Source: Mytilus galloprovincialis (Eukaryota > Mollusca > Bivalvia > Mytilida > Mytilidae). From it: a stretch of 64,000 nucleotides of DNA. A program made the translations under genes and the position numbers. Positions 45,805 to 58,609 of the stretch are shown piece by piece (positions within the stretch are counted from its first letter, which is position 1; every line of letters begins with the position of its first letter). The notes below the pieces were generated by a model, which had not been told where the DNA came from, did no database searches, and saw only the letters and a list, made by a program, of their open reading frames with translations. The DNA is taken from positions 65,476,681-65,540,680 of the forward strand of contig NC_134848.1 in NCBI RefSeq assembly GCF_965363235.1. Reading direction: 5' to 3'.

Positions 45805-46350
45805 TGTACGTATTTTCGGAGATGTTTGTGTTGGTGGTTAGTGTGGTCTTTTGAACTGTCTATTATTTTCGGAGATATAGGTGTTGGTGGTGAGTGTTTT
45901 ATATTGTACTTTCTATTATATTCGGAGATGTAAGTGTTAGAAGTTAGTGTGGTCTGTTGTACTGTCTATTATTTTTGGAGATATAAGTGTTGGTGGTTAG
46001 TGTGGTCTGTTGTACTTTCTATTATTTTCGTAAATGTTAGTGTTGGTGGTTAATGCGGTCTGTTGTACTGTCTAGTATTTTCGGAGATGTAAGTGTTGGT
46101 GGTTAGTGCGGTTTGCTGTACTGTCTATTATTTTCGGAGATGTAAGTGATTCTGGTTAATGCGGTCTGCTGTACTGCTATTATTTTCGGAGATGCAAGTG
46201 TTGGTGTTTAGTGTGGTCTGTTGCACTGTCTATTATTTTCGGAGATGTAAGTGTTGGCGGTTAGTTTGGTCTGTGTTACTGTCTATTATTTTCGGATGTG
46301 GTAGTGTCGGCGGTAAGTGTGGTCTTTTGTACTGTCTATCATTTTCGATG
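45805..46350 (+). repeat. Minisatellite, about 53-bp unit
   Basis: About ten copies of a unit made of 'attttcggagatgtaagtg', 'ttggtggttagtgtgg' and 'tctgttgtactgtctatt'. The open frame 46159-46368 is simply the array in one frame. Confidence 0.95.
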
Positions 46351-46833
46351 AATCCTGTTATCTGTTAAATGTAAAATCTAACTCCTTTCAAAATTTGACA
46401 CAAACTTAAATGAATTCTACACTGCTTTAAAGTAATATTCGAACATATAAGATTGCATATAAACCTATTGATGATTACATTCACGTCTCTTATATGGTCT
46501 CTGATTGAAAATTGTCTCAATAGCAATCATTTTTTTTATTATTAAAATGTAAAATGCAGACATAACCGGTTCAGACCGGTGCTAGGCGGCGTCTTTAACT
46601 TGCAGTGAGGGTAGTTTTTGTTCGCTATTGAAGGTCTCATTGTGAATTTTAAATGAAGAACTGCAATAAAAGCGGTGTTTCTATGCTTTTTTGTGCTTTT
46701 GCTGTACATATACTGATTTTGTGTCATGGATGAATACCCCATATTCTTTGTTTTTCTTTCTATTATAAAACAAAAATGAGCTGCAATTGTATAAATGTCA
46801 TACAAAACTATAACAAAAAAACAATGCAAAATC

Positions 46834-46839
46834 TTTATT
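46834..46839 (-). promoter_or_regulatory. Polyadenylation signal AATAAA
   Basis: Minus-strand AATAAA about 70 nt after the stop codon of the vWA gene, a typical distance for its 3' end. Confidence 0.6.
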
Positions 46840-46907
46840 CAAAAGTTGCTAATTTGCTTTTAGATTAGTTTGATCGATCAATTAGATCAAGTTGTACGTT
46901 ATGCAGA

Positions 46908-49900
46908 TTACGAGCAGCAAAGGCCATCGTCATTGCCTTCGGAACTCTCACAGGCGTCACACTGTGTCTGTGTAACGTTGTTAGTTACTGGACATATAGT
47001 AGGTAGAGCACATCCACAGACTGAAAAATAAAGCATAATTATGAAATGTAGCCGAACATGTTTGGCCATGATATCAGGAACAATTAAGAAAGATAGATAC
47101 AGATTTACTATTTGACAAAGGCAATAACATTAACTGATCCTCAACACATAAATTAAATACAGGGTAAAGTTCAGACCTTTGTTAGAATTGTATGCTAATT
47201 TGAAGACAAAAAAAAAAGAAAAAGCAAAGATCGAATGTTTCACGACATGCTCCTTGGTTTGGTCCAGACCATGGGCAGTTTTCTGCTCTTTAGTCGGGTT
47301 GTTGTCTCTTTGACACATTCCCCATTTCCACTCTCAATTTTAGTACAATGTATAGAAGGCAAACCTAACGTCAAGAATCGTTATAAACGTGAGAAAAACG
47401 AATAATAATACAATAGTAATCATAATAAAGAAAAAAATGAAAATCGTAAAAATTAATCCAGATAAGTATACTTACATCCAGATTCGAGAACAACTGAAAT
47501 AAAACAGATTTGATTTTTTACCATATTGTAAAGTCAGTGTTATGTAACTGGCATAAGACATTTAACAGAAACATGAAACATAGCACTTCAAGTAGATCAG
47601 AATCAATTCAATAGTTTTTGACCGAATGATTAATTTAACAAATTTGCGAAAATAACTAAAAGATATCTTGAGTTTTTTAACGAAATTAATTCATTACATG
47701 CTTAACATGATAGCCACATGATTGGAATTTATGGTATATTAGCAGAAATGTAATTCAGTGTCTTTTCAAATACATTATTTTATCAAAATCATCCTTCGCA
47801 CTTTTTGATGAATACACTTTATCTCGATAAATTTTGTGTACGAAAAATGAAAAAGCACATAGGCTCCGTGACAAATATAGTAGAAAGTATAACAAAAATA
47901 CTGAACTCAAATTCAACAAAGGAGAAGTTCATAAATTTTTAAAATTCAAACGCTATCAATCAATGGTATAAGTGAAAAACAACTGGTCTAGTCCCCTGAC
48001 TACAGACATTGGAGTATCATAGCTTCTATAGATAATTTACTAAAACTCAGTACAAAAGGGAAAGCAAATAAATGAACAAATTATACTTACTAATTCCACA
48101 TTCTACGAAATAAAAATGAAAAAAAAAATCGTTTTCATAATATCTATGCAATAAATTAGGGCCTAGATGTTTGTGGGGGTATTTCTATGTTATGTATTTT
48201 ATGGCATATTTATCATTTTTACTCATTAGATTAATACACTTGCAAGGTAATTGTCTAATCCTTTCGTTTGCGCATTTTTCTCTTTTCATTGCTTGGCCCG
48301 TAAGTCTCTATTCTGTATACTAGAATTTATTTTAATGCATGGATATGAGCAGTTGTGTGTTAGGATAAAATACATGGGAAGCTACAGTTAACATTGTCTC
48401 GTCTATATATTTTAGTTCTGTTTACTCAATATTAGTGTATACCCTTTCTAGTTAGATAAGTATTAAAATGAATTCAACTTACCCTCACTTTGCTCTAAAA
48501 GAGAAATGATGCAGTTTACTTATGTAGTCGGAATATAAGTAATAGTGTTAATATAAAATGTCACATTGTCCTTATTTTTGTTCTTTTAAATTATGTTATT
48601 TTTTTATTCGCGAATAGCTGTAGATGCAGTTACCCATGTATCGAAGCTTTACTATATTCATGCACCTATGACACAAAGAGGAAATGTATTATTTGCAATC
48701 ATATCAGAGGGTCTGGATGTGGGGTCCTTCGTTTTTTTTTTTTTTTTTTTATATATTTCATATGGTCTTAGACCATTTTTCTTTATTCTTTAGAATTTAG
48801 CCCCCAATTATTTTCTATTCTCTTTTTATGTCTACTTCTCTTTTTTGTAATTTTTATTTTTTTTTTTGCGTCTATTCTGCACTTATTTCCAATTATTCTA
48901 TATTCTGTGAACTCCATTCTGACCCTCATTCACTATATTCTTATTTTTATATTTACCTTTGATAATCAATGCTTTGTCTTTGTCAAATGCCGATCCATCA
49001 CAGACATCACACAGAGAAGGATTACCTTCAAATGATGCTAAAAGATAAAACGCATAATATTTTAAATCGTGTAAAAATATACTAACCTATAATATCAATA
49101 GCATAACGTGAGTTTAGAATGAGGTCTATTGTTTTAGTGTCCATAGCTGTTGTGTGTAATATATTATAAGCCTGATCGATGCTTTAGTTTAGGATGAGGT
49201 CTATACACCTTATCGATATTTTTTGCCAAACCGGATAGGTTCTAAAATTACACAACTGTTTTCAAACCAGTTGAAGCTATCTGGGGCCTTGTTCAAACGA
49301 TATATTGTACATACATCTTCTGATACAGGCATGCTTAAACCATCGTAAGCACATCAAATAGAGCATGTTTAATTACTTAAAATTGCTGCATAAACTATCA
49401 AAATTTTAAAATGTTCACCTTCCAAATTTTCATCGCTCAGCTCATTGCTGATGACTTTTTTTTACAGCATTTGACCCTAAAGAAGTTGTTTGAAGAATTT
49501 TGTTTTCGGAATGGATTAAATAGCGATATGGTGTATTGTTTTAGTGTCCACAGCGGTTTTGTGTAATATAAATTATTAAATTAGCTGTGTTCAACATTTC
49601 GACTACAGTACTGCTCTGAGCTTTTGTAATATAAATATTGTCATGAATATAAATGTTTGGATTATAAAATGAAACTGCAAAATCAGTTTGATTCGTTTTT
49701 GATCTGCGATGTTTACTGTTCAACAAATCTTTCAAACAAAAAAAAAAACCACGTAGGACAATACAGTCCATTCAATTTCAATCAGTGTGCAAACGCCATG
49801 TTGTGCCTGGACAAAAAATATTTTTAAAACAAAACGGCAATACTAACCCAGTGCATTACACATTTAAAATAAAACAGAATCATATGCCTTATACAGAGTT

Positions 49901-52900
49901 ATATATTATAATTAATAATTAAGACTTACTCCATTCTGACATACAATATACTCTTATATCTTTATTGGTATTGTACATTATGTCTCTCATACAACGGTAC
50001 TCGAATACATCATGAGCAACACATCGTCTAAAAGTGTAATTGAAACATGGTCATGTAGTTTCATCTCCTGATATTGAATATGATTTACATATCTTCAAAT
50101 ATTTGAATGAAAAATGTCCGTTATATTTTATTTTGTCGTTTACCTACGTTAAAGGTATGTCGATTTCATTGTCATATACATGTGTGATAAACATGAATGT
50201 ATTAATGTAAATTCCAGAAAAGGAATCCATAAAAACTGACATAATCAAACGTTAGACTTGATCCAACAACGGAACGAATGAATAATAACTGTCATATTCC
50301 TAACTTGGTACCGGCAAGTGAATAAATGTTTACTCACCGTACTACATAAAACCTTCCACTTCTAGTATAGCATTCCCAGTCCGTTTTATTTTCACCACCA
50401 AAATTCTCCGTAAAGACAGTAGTATCATTACCTCCTACACTATATGTTTGGTTGACATTGTCTTCGTCACAAGGGCAAAGGTCATAGGTTTTGTTATGAA
50501 GAGTACATGGAAAGCCGCAAAATCCGTGAGAGCCGCTGTCTGTCAAATTCAAAAAGTTTTACTGAAGGTTATTAAAAAATTTTCAACGTTTTGTCAAATT
50601 GGTTGAAAGAGCAATTATAGTCAAAATTGAAATGTTTTAAATGTGTATAAAAAAGGTGCAAAATGAAGAATGTCTGTTACTTTTCACATTAAAAAAACCC
50701 AATTCTGTTAGTGATAATACCATACTGCATCTTATAGTAAATAGGTCACGATGGCCTATTTTGCTTCTGGCCGAAATGCAGTTTCAACAATTGAAAAATT
50801 CCAAACCCCCAATTTTAAAGCCAACGGTGAATAATTTCTTAAATACATAACCAAAAGAAATCTTAGAGAAAAGTGAAATTCATCCACAGTCAACTATGAG
50901 GTATTGTAATGTTAGTTTCTAAATAACTTCTAAGTAAGTACCACCTCATTGAAAACTTATATATTTCACTGTAGGTTATATATTTATACACCACAAGCTC
51001 TACACTTTGATCAACTGATTCAACGTTGAAACGGAATATAGTGGACTCAATGAAATTTTCAATATGTATCTGTTATATGGCATATATTTATTTCTCCAAT
51101 TCTTTGGCAATTTAACGTTTTCTTGATCTATTGTATAAAACAAAATAATCAACGTGTGATTGCCGTTGATTTCTGAAGATCATTGGCTGATTTTGAAGGC
51201 CATAACCTTTATCAGCTGACTGATTTATCTGATAATCATTTGACAAACAGATTCTTAATTAGTCGAGAGTTAAATTATCAATTTTAAAGCCCTCGTCAAC
51301 GTTCGATTAATAAATCCGAGAATCCACTGGTACCAATTTAAGAATCTATATATATCTTGCTCAATGTATCTTTAAATGCAACAAAAAAAAACCTGACATT
51401 TCAAAAAGGTAAATTCTTTGAATACATACTAGTACTCTGTTAAAAACAATTATTTTAACAGTAGTGTAGATGGCATTTCGTATTGTTAGGTTAACAGATA
51501 AAACAAAATCCAAAAGCAATCCAACATGACGCAAAATGACAAGAAACAAACAATACAGAAATGTGAAAATAAGATTGCCTTAAAAATGATAGTAGGGCAT
51601 TAACTTAATGTTTTAATGAAAAAAGGAAAATACCTTGTGTGCATATTGAGCTTATTAGACCTTCTAAAATTGACGGGAAGGTATCAAAATCTTCTACAAG
51701 GAAGACATTTTGGTTTCCAGATGCAATAGCTTGTAACAAGCTTGTATCAACACCATCTCCGACACCCACAGCTAAGATCTTGACATTTGCATTCTTTAAG
51801 CTTTGAGCTTTCGGAACTGTGCCGCCAACGGTTTTGCCATCAGTTATTACAATTGCAAATCTATTGTCGACTGCACATGGTCGTCCTGCACCATTGTCCA
51901 CATCCATGTTAAATAAGTTATTCTCTAAGTACTAATGAAATAAAATTCGAATGAATTAACTCAACACAAATAAACTTATCAAACATAAAAATATATTATT
52001 AAAACATATTCATTATTGATAGTTGTTATGTAATCCTCTCTTTATTATTACGCCAACTTAATAGTAACATGTATACTAATGATTCATTGACAAAGAACGG
52101 CAGTTCTGCAAATAAAAGACGTAAATGTATAAAAATATAACTGCCAGTTTATGTTAGGATACTTAGTTCCACTTTTGAAGACTTCAATAGCCATAAATAG
52201 ATTGTTTTCCTATTATCGGCTTTAGACTCAAGAGTTCATATTTTTTTACAGATTACCTACTATGTGTTAAGACATTCTGATACATGGTCAATTAAGGGCA
52301 ACTAAAAGTATAAAATTCGGCATCTAATCTACACTAATAAACTCAATAACACCTGACTGCAAGGTCAATAATCCCATCAAAGATACCAGGAATATAATTC
52401 GCAAGACGCGTGTTTCGTTACCAAAAGACTTATAACTGACGTTCGTTGCAAACCAGTGTAAAGAGCGTTTAGAACACAAGTTATCGAAAAAATTTCCAAA
52501 CACAATTAATGAAATGTATGCTTAGGACTACGGGAGATTCAGTTACCATTTGATAATACCTTTATATATTCCTTTTATACAAAGCATACTTTATTATTTT
52601 CGGTTTTTATTACGCACCATTTGCTTTCACAGTATGACTGTTCCTAAGGATGATGGAGATATAATCAAACAAAGGGGTGTGTTGGTTATCACTTTCAGCC
52701 TTTAACCCTAATTTTTGTGAATAAAATTAAAGTGATCTTTTCCTTTATCTGAAACTACCCCTTGCTTTGTGATAATTTTACCTCAAGTGCTGCTCCAATA
52801 TGAGTGCCAGTTCCATTATTTACCAAGGAATCTATAGCAGCAAGAACACTTGTAGCATCCCCGTGGTCGTTTAAATCAAATTCCGTTGTTTGGTCATCTT

Positions 52901-55900
52901 CACTAGAAAAAGAAACTGCTCCAAACTGTGCTCCATTCGGTCCAACGTTTGGAAATAATTGGACCACACTTTTTATAAATATTTTTATCTGGAGAAATTC
53001 GGCGTCATTTATGCTACCAGAGTCATCAATCAGGAAGACAATATCAGAGCAAGCAATACAATTTTCTACACTTGAACCTAGAATATAAATATTACTACAA
53101 TTGAATCCAGTTTATAGTGTTTACTTTAACCTATAAGTAGTACGATGAATAAAGTACACAATCACTTTCAGAAAGAAGTCTAGAATAGAAATGTTGTATA
53201 TTTGAATAGGTTAGCATACCTTCGGGTTTATTAAGCATTTTTTTAATTTAAATACGCCCCATTTTGAATAGTTTTAGGGGCTGTAACTTTTCGGGGATTG
53301 AAGCTATAGACCACTTTTGTTTTAGCGACTTTTATGTTATTGATTAAACACAAGGTGACTCATTATCAGTATACTGTTTATCAATAATGTATTTTTGGAT
53401 GTAACATGTCTTCAACTTGGCTGAAAGTTTTTTGTCTCCAGTTTATAGACATAATTTTGTCATGTGTCCGTGACGTCATCAACGGTTTTTTTTATGATTT
53501 ACTCCTTAAAAGTGGAATTTAGAATTAAATCACAAGGAATGACTGTAATATTTTTTCTGTATAGTCCATATAACCTCAAAAATGTGGTGCACACTTTTAG
53601 ATGAACCGCTACATTGTTTACGTTCTTTCGAATAGACAGAAAAAATATTACAGTCATTCCTTAATAATAATTATCATCACTTTTATCAAAATAGAAAGTT
53701 CAACTCCCTCAGGAAAAGTTAACCTTAGATATATAATTGGGTATTAATTAAGGTCCTTTTATGGTCACATCCGTCTTTGTCATTTTTTGTTGTTAAAAAT
53801 CATGTTTGCCTTTTTGATAGTGCTACAGCAGTTAGCATTTTGTTACAATCTGAATAATTATAAAAATAAACAAATATGTCCACAAAGAAAAATAAAATGG
53901 CATATAGACAAATCACTAAAGCAAAAATGAAAGACAAGAATACAAAAATAAAATGACCATAGCACAATAATATAATGGTGGGATGTATAAGTACCGAGTC
54001 ACGCCAAAGGAATATTACCAAACATGTACTAAACGTTAAAGGTTAATAATTTACAAAGACAGATCAAAGAACATTATACCACGTAATAAAGATGATAATC
54101 AAAGCCAGTACCTAAAACTTATAAATCAAGATCACCATGTATTATTTGTGAAGTTGACACGGAATATTTATCAACAAGGTCTTGGTATCTTCCGATTATT
54201 TTTTAGATAAAAGATACCAAAAGGGTTATTAAAAATTATAAGTCGAAACCAAACTGACAAAGCCGTGTAAGAAATAAAGAAAAGGATCAAAAGAAAAATA
54301 GAAGTATATAAAATACAACAGATCCTGCTCCACATGTGGCACCCGTCGTGTAGCTCGCGTAAGTACAAACACGTAGTGTTACGCATGCCATGAACTCAAA
54401 GTGAAATGATGCCTTTCAGATATTCAGATATATGAGTTCGAAAAAAAATAGACATGGACAGCCGAAAAACATTGAAGGAAAAAACTGCAGTCAAAAAACC
54501 ACTAAACATCAAACGAAAGACTAACCAAGACAGAGCGTACCGAAATCAAGATGGTGGGTGCGAGCGTGTCTTTTCGATGATTCGAACATGAATAGAAAGG
54601 ATTAAATATTTCAACTGATTAACATTTGAAACGTTGTAAATGTTTACCTTATGGTTTCGTTGTATTCGATTCTTTAGCATGGCGTTCGTTAACCGACATA
54701 ACATGATTGGCAGCCATCTTTAAAATGGCCGCCATATTGAATTTTTCAAAGTAGGCCCATAGCTTATTTTGGCTATCATACATAGATCTACAATTGTGTA
54801 AAGTTTCATGCTTTTATCACAAAACCCACAATTCTTCTAAATATATGTACGAATCAGCTGGACTATAATAAAATCCGCAAAGTAAACACTTTAATCTGTA
54901 AAAACGAATTCATCTGATTTACAATTGACGTCATAGTAAATTATGGGAAAAAGATTTGTAGCTTTTTTTATCGACAATATAATTTGTAATTGTAAAATTA
55001 ATAATTTTGAATCATTTTTTTTCTTCAAAAAATCATTTAAAATTTCATGTATATTGTGCAAGTCAAATTATAGACAAGCTTTATGACAAATTTAAGAACA
55101 GTGTTTGTAGAAAGAATGAAACAAAAACAAAAACAAAAAGTTGCAATAAATATAACTTTTCGCAGGTTTCAGCTGTTAGAAATTATCTTAGAGAGATCAA
55201 GATTTAAAACAATCGTGTGCCATTGAATAAAACAACACATATTTAGAAGTAAAAAGATGTGGCATAATTGCCATTGAGATAACTCTTCTTCATAGACTAA
55301 ATAACATAGAAAATGTCCTTCAACAATGGGAAAACCCATACCGCATTGTGAGCCATAAAAGGTCCCGAAATGACAGGTATAAAACAATTCAAAAGTGAAA
55401 ACAAACGGCCTGATTTATATACATGACCAAAAACAAAACGTGCATAAGTGTTGAGTATTTTCATTTGATGTCCATGCCCTGTCTGTAATTGACATTCGCA
55501 TTTCTGCTCATTTCTGATAGCCAATAAACAGATGTGTTTTTTTGTTAAAGATGTGAATGTTTGCTCCGCTCAGTTATCATCCTTTGGTTTCCTGTACATA
55601 TCTTGTTTCATTTATTAGCAAAATACATTCCTATATAAAGCATCATTGTTCAATGTTCACAGAGAATAACAATGTTGTTGCATTATTAAGTCAATATCAA
55701 ATAATATCTATTTGTTTTATATAGTGTAAATCGTTCACTCAAGTACAGATGATTTTTTTTTAACTTTTGAATCTATTAAAAGATCACAAAACATATTTGT
55801 TCTTTTATTTCTTTTTTTGCATGATGTAATCTTCCAGATCAGATCATGTAGAAAATTTCTTACAGTAAATGTGCACCGAACCAAACGGTGAGTGTGTAAC

Positions 55901-57934
55901 AGCTGCCCCATGTGTGTGATATTTAATCTAATGAAAGATGAAAGATAAAAAATAGTCTTGTATCAATGTCAATCTAAAAATACCAATGAAAAACATTTCC
56001 ACCAGAAACCAAATGATGTACGGCTTTACAAAATGGACAAAATCCATATCGCACAGCAAGCTTGTAAAAGCGTAACCATGACAGATGAGGAACAATTTAA
56101 ACGAGGAAAATAACGGCATAATTTATGTACAAAACGAACAAAGAAACTAAACTCAACTACAGGCTTTTGACTTTGGACAGACATATACAAGATTTGGCGC
56201 AGTTACGCATATTTGCTAAATCCCCCTCCCCTAATCTTGAATAGTATTGAATCAACACAAAACAAGAATACATTTTAAAATTCATTTTTTTAAGGGTTTA
56301 CGCATCAAATTGAGACAAAACAAGCAAATACTATAATCAGTCTAAATTTAGAAAATAGAAAAAATATGTTATTTGGTCCTAAGCTTCACGCGTGAGCTTT
56401 TAAGAATGTCGATGACTTTTGTTTCCCGCAGTTTAGTGTACGTATCTTGTATTTGAAACTTTACTTATGAGATTCAAATGAACTAAGTTATCGTAGCCTA
56501 AATATTGACCAAATGCTGTGTATAATTAAATTTCAAGTCACTTCAATTTACCGCCAGAATTTGAAGTAACTTCAGTTTAAACCGCCTTTAATGTAAACAG
56601 ATTGACTGAAACGTATATGTAAAAAGTCAAATCACAAAAATACTGAACTCCGAGGAAAATGCAAAACGGAAAGTTCCTAACCAAATGGCAAAATCAAAAG
56701 CTCAAACACATCAGACGAATAGTTAACAACTGTTATATTTCTGTCTTAGTACAGGCATTTGCCCATGTAGAAAATGGTGGATCGAACGTGGTTCTTGGCT
56801 AGCTAAACCCCTAACTTGTATAACAGTCGCACAAAAATTCCATTATATTGACAACGATGTGTGAACAAAAACAAACAGATATAACAGGTAAAAATGTCAA
56901 AATAGATGTACAACGGTCAACATTGTGTAACCCATTGGACATACTTTTTTAACCTTGAAAGTCAGGAAAATGTATGGCTCATACGACTAATACCTATGAC
57001 GAATGATATCATTATTGATTTGAAATGTTTGATTTTAATGAATTCGCAAGGACAAATTATCTCTAAAATTTCCCTTTTCAAATCGCAAAATATGCAAAGC
57101 GATGCTGCATGTTTTGACGCAAACATCAAAATGGTGTTCATTGACCTTAAATGACAAAAAACATTGGTACAGTTTATTATCAATGGATAACAACGTTGGA
57201 ATGGTTTACCCGTTCAATCATTTAACGACCTTTTACCATTAAAAGATACAAACCACAAACATATTGCGTTAATCTTGTCGTTTCATTAATGAATTGAGGG
57301 TCCATTGATACGTGCATTTCGATACGAAGCAATTATTCAAGTTGCCCTAGCATGTAGATATATGATTATTGATATATTTGCATGGGAAACAAGCTTTCCC
57401 AGTTCATGCTGTATCAGGAGGAAATTGAGGCAACAGACGTCTACCGATGTTCAAATCGCATCAATCAATTGAGAAGAAAAAAGAAAAGAGAAAGACTTTC
57501 ATTACTCAAACCGTCTATGACGACATAAAAAGAGTTCATATAACTCAATTAAAAATATCTTTGTTTTCAAATGATATTTTAAACAACCATAAAATACCAA
57601 TTTTGATAATGTACCTAAAACTTGGTATTAGGAGTTATTTTGATCAATGTTTAAAAATGTAACTCTACCACTTCACAAATACGAAAATGTGTCCATTATT
57701 TTAGTTAAAAAAAACAACAAACATATAAATTATGCAATTGTTGAAATATCGCTACATGGAAAGTGTTGACCATCATTTTTTTTAATCAGAAGAACTTAAC
57801 AGTATTATTTCTGATTTTCTCCTAAAAGGTCATATATATTAAACAAAAAACGGTCTTAAATTTAATTGTTAAACATTACCTTCAGACTTTCCGAGAAAGC
57901 TGACTAACATGGCCACCATAATTTCTTTCCACAT
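46908..57934 (-). CDS. Secreted vWA-domain protein with cysteine-rich tail and microexons, 10 exons, 391 aa
   Basis: Exons on the minus strand: 57934-57880, 53077-52782, 51922-51634, 50539-50338, 50027-49930, 49037-48957, 48494-48483, 48102-48091, 47493-47476, 47020-46908. All introns are GT-AG and the frame is continuous (intron phases 1,0,1,2,1,1,1,1,1). Residues 1-19 are a signal peptide. Residues about 29-210 are a vWA domain: DIVFLIDDSGS gives the metal-site DxSxS (Asp36, Ser38, Ser40), Thr110 lies in TGTHIGAAL, and Asp145 in VITDG, so the MIDAS is complete and metal-dependent ligand binding is plausible. Residues 214-391 are cysteine-rich, with the related motifs LCDVCDGSAFD (exon 6) and QCDACESSEGND (exon 10). 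Exons 7-9 are 12, 12 and 18 nt. No membrane anchor is seen. Matrix, byssal or immune roles are possible but unproven. Confidence 0.86.
47225..47340 (-). repeat. Dispersed mussel repeat, family 5 (reverse), in last intron
   Basis: Contains 'ggtccagaccatgggcag', 'gtcgggttgttgtctcttt' and 'cacattccccatttcc', the reverse of 11400-11510. Confidence 0.7.
47476..47493 (-). other. Microexon of 18 nt (vWA gene exon 9)
   Basis: TTGTTCTCGAATCTGGAT, preceded by 'ttttatttcag' and followed by 'gtaagtata'. Phase 1 at both ends; adds IVLESG to the protein. Confidence 0.75.
47870..48010 (+). repeat. Dispersed mussel repeat, family 4, in intron 8
   Basis: Contains 'aaaaatactgaactcaaatt' and a gapped match to 56630-56700. 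It sits between microexons 9 and 8 of the vWA gene. Confidence 0.55.
48091..48102 (-). other. Microexon of 12 nt (vWA gene exon 8)
   Basis: AATGTGGAATTA, preceded by 'ttatttcgtag' and followed by 'gtaagtata'. Phase 1 at both ends; encodes ECGI with flanking bases. Confidence 0.7.
48483..48494 (-). other. Microexon of 12 nt (vWA gene exon 7)
   Basis: AGCAAAGTGAGG, preceded by 'atttctcttttag' and followed by 'gtaagttga'. Phase 1 at both ends; encodes EQSE with flanking bases. Confidence 0.7.
48705..48930 (+). repeat. Dispersed repeat with 'attattctctattct' units, in intron 6
   Basis: Related to 42680-42910. It has a long T-run (about 48729-48750) and ends about 25 bp before exon 6 of the vWA gene. 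Confidence 0.6.
49038..49929. other. vWA gene intron 5, nothing further recognised
   Basis: Contains two diverged pieces sharing 'attgttttagtgtccatag' or 'cacagcggttttgtgtaata'-type words (about 49128 and 49533), which look like a small duplicated repeat. No additional exon fits the reading phase. Confidence 0.4.
50215..50330 (+). repeat. Dispersed mussel repeat, family 4 fragment, in intron 4
   Basis: Contains 'aggaatccataaaaactgac' and 'gtcatattcctaacttggta', shared with 56630-56770. It ends next to exon 4 of the vWA gene. Confidence 0.55.
50540..51633. other. vWA gene intron 3, nothing recognised
   Basis: AT-rich intron. Open frames at 50641-50850 and 51361-51549 have no domain and do not fit the splice phases of the flanking exons. 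Confidence 0.45.
52370..52500 (-). repeat. Dispersed mussel repeat, family 1 (reverse, diverged), in intron 2
   Basis: Contains 'atcaaagataccaggaatat', 'aagacgcgtgtttcgttac' and 'ataactgacgttc'. It is the most diverged copy of the family here. Confidence 0.55.
53534..53662. mobile_element. Foldback/MITE with 27-bp perfect inverted ends, in intron 1
   Basis: Arms 53534-53560 and 53636-53662 are exact reverse complements ('aaggaatgactgtaatattt...'). Total length 129 bp, no coding capacity. It lies in intron 1 of the vWA gene, just upstream of exon 2. Confidence 0.85.
54200..54385 (+). repeat. Dispersed mussel repeat, family 3, in intron 1
   Basis: Contains 'aaaagataccaaaagggtta', 'aactgacaaagccgtg' and 'ccacatgtggcacccgtcg', as in 7670-7925 and 19580-19790. 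Confidence 0.65.
54690..54960. repeat. Dispersed repeat with 'aaaatggccgccat' core
   Basis: Contains 'tttaaaatggccgccatatt' and a downstream 'gtaaagtttcatgctttt'. Related words occur at 60430-60600 in the other orientation ('agcatgaaactttgcac', 'gctgccattttcaagatgg') and at 63830-63870. Confidence 0.5.
55254..55440 (+). repeat. Dispersed mussel repeat, family 2, in intron 1
   Basis: Contains 'agatgtggcataattgccat', 'gagataactcttcttcat', 'tccttcaacaatgggaaa' and 'acaaacggcctgattta'. Confidence 0.7.
55965..56250 (+). repeat. Dispersed mussel repeat, family 2, in intron 1
   Basis: A diverged copy with 'accatgacagatgaggaaca', 'aaacgaggaaaataacggc' and 'actacaggcttttgactttg'. Confidence 0.6.
56630..56840 (+). 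repeat. Dispersed mussel repeat, family 4, in intron 1
   Basis: Contains 'caaaaatactgaactccgag', 'ggcaaaatcaaaagctcaaa' and 'cagacgaatagttaacaact'. The rest of intron 1 (56841-57879) shows no supported exon. Confidence 0.7.
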
Positions 57935-58609
57935 GTTCTTCGTTGCTTAATTTGTGGTAAACTAACTTTGTATAACAGTGATAGTTGAATGTAACAGATT
58001 TCAAAATCAATGATAAAAGATGCACATGGCTAATTCTGACATATTGTATTTTATTAAATCAAATTGTTTGACAAAAACTGTCTTTGTTTCAACAAATGTA
58101 TATATTAACTCTCTAATGTTTAGTAGATTTTATTTTACGAATAAAAAGGCAACAACAAACATGTGTTTCGTTTCGTAGATTTTCAAACTTGTAATGAAAA
58201 GTTATTCACATTTTTATAGATATTTCCTTTTCCAAACAAAAAGTCGCTAATAGAAATGGAAAGTAAAATTGATCTTATGTTTTATTGTTATCTTACGGCG
58301 TGTGTACTCTTATGATGATAAACGGTGTTAGTTATTATAACAGCCTTTTAATGAGAGATTCAAAATGTAACTTATGCATTGTTATACAGGGACAAAAGCT
58401 CACACTTTACTACAAAGGAGCAGAAACCTTAGTTTTTATCTATAAAACTGCATGTGTCCATTGATAACCAAAGAAGCAGTGTAATATGTATCATTTATAT
58501 CTTGAGGGGCTATGGAAATCTAATCTCATGTTTAACCTGAAAATGTGGAAATATAATACATAGCCAGTATATGAACATGTTAACCAAAAGTCCTCCTGAA
58601 CGTACATAC

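Noticed and set aside
46159..46368. Cysteine-rich small protein
   Set aside because: It is the 53-bp minisatellite read in one frame, so the repeated peptide is a by-product.
49415..49450. Extra exon in the vWA intron 5 (ending before 'gtgaacatt')
   Set aside because: Every available acceptor gives a stop or the wrong phase for insertion between exons 5 and 6.
3971..57934. The three secreted-protein genes as a functional cluster
   Set aside because: They share strand and secretion only; domains are unrelated and spacers are filled with independent repeats.
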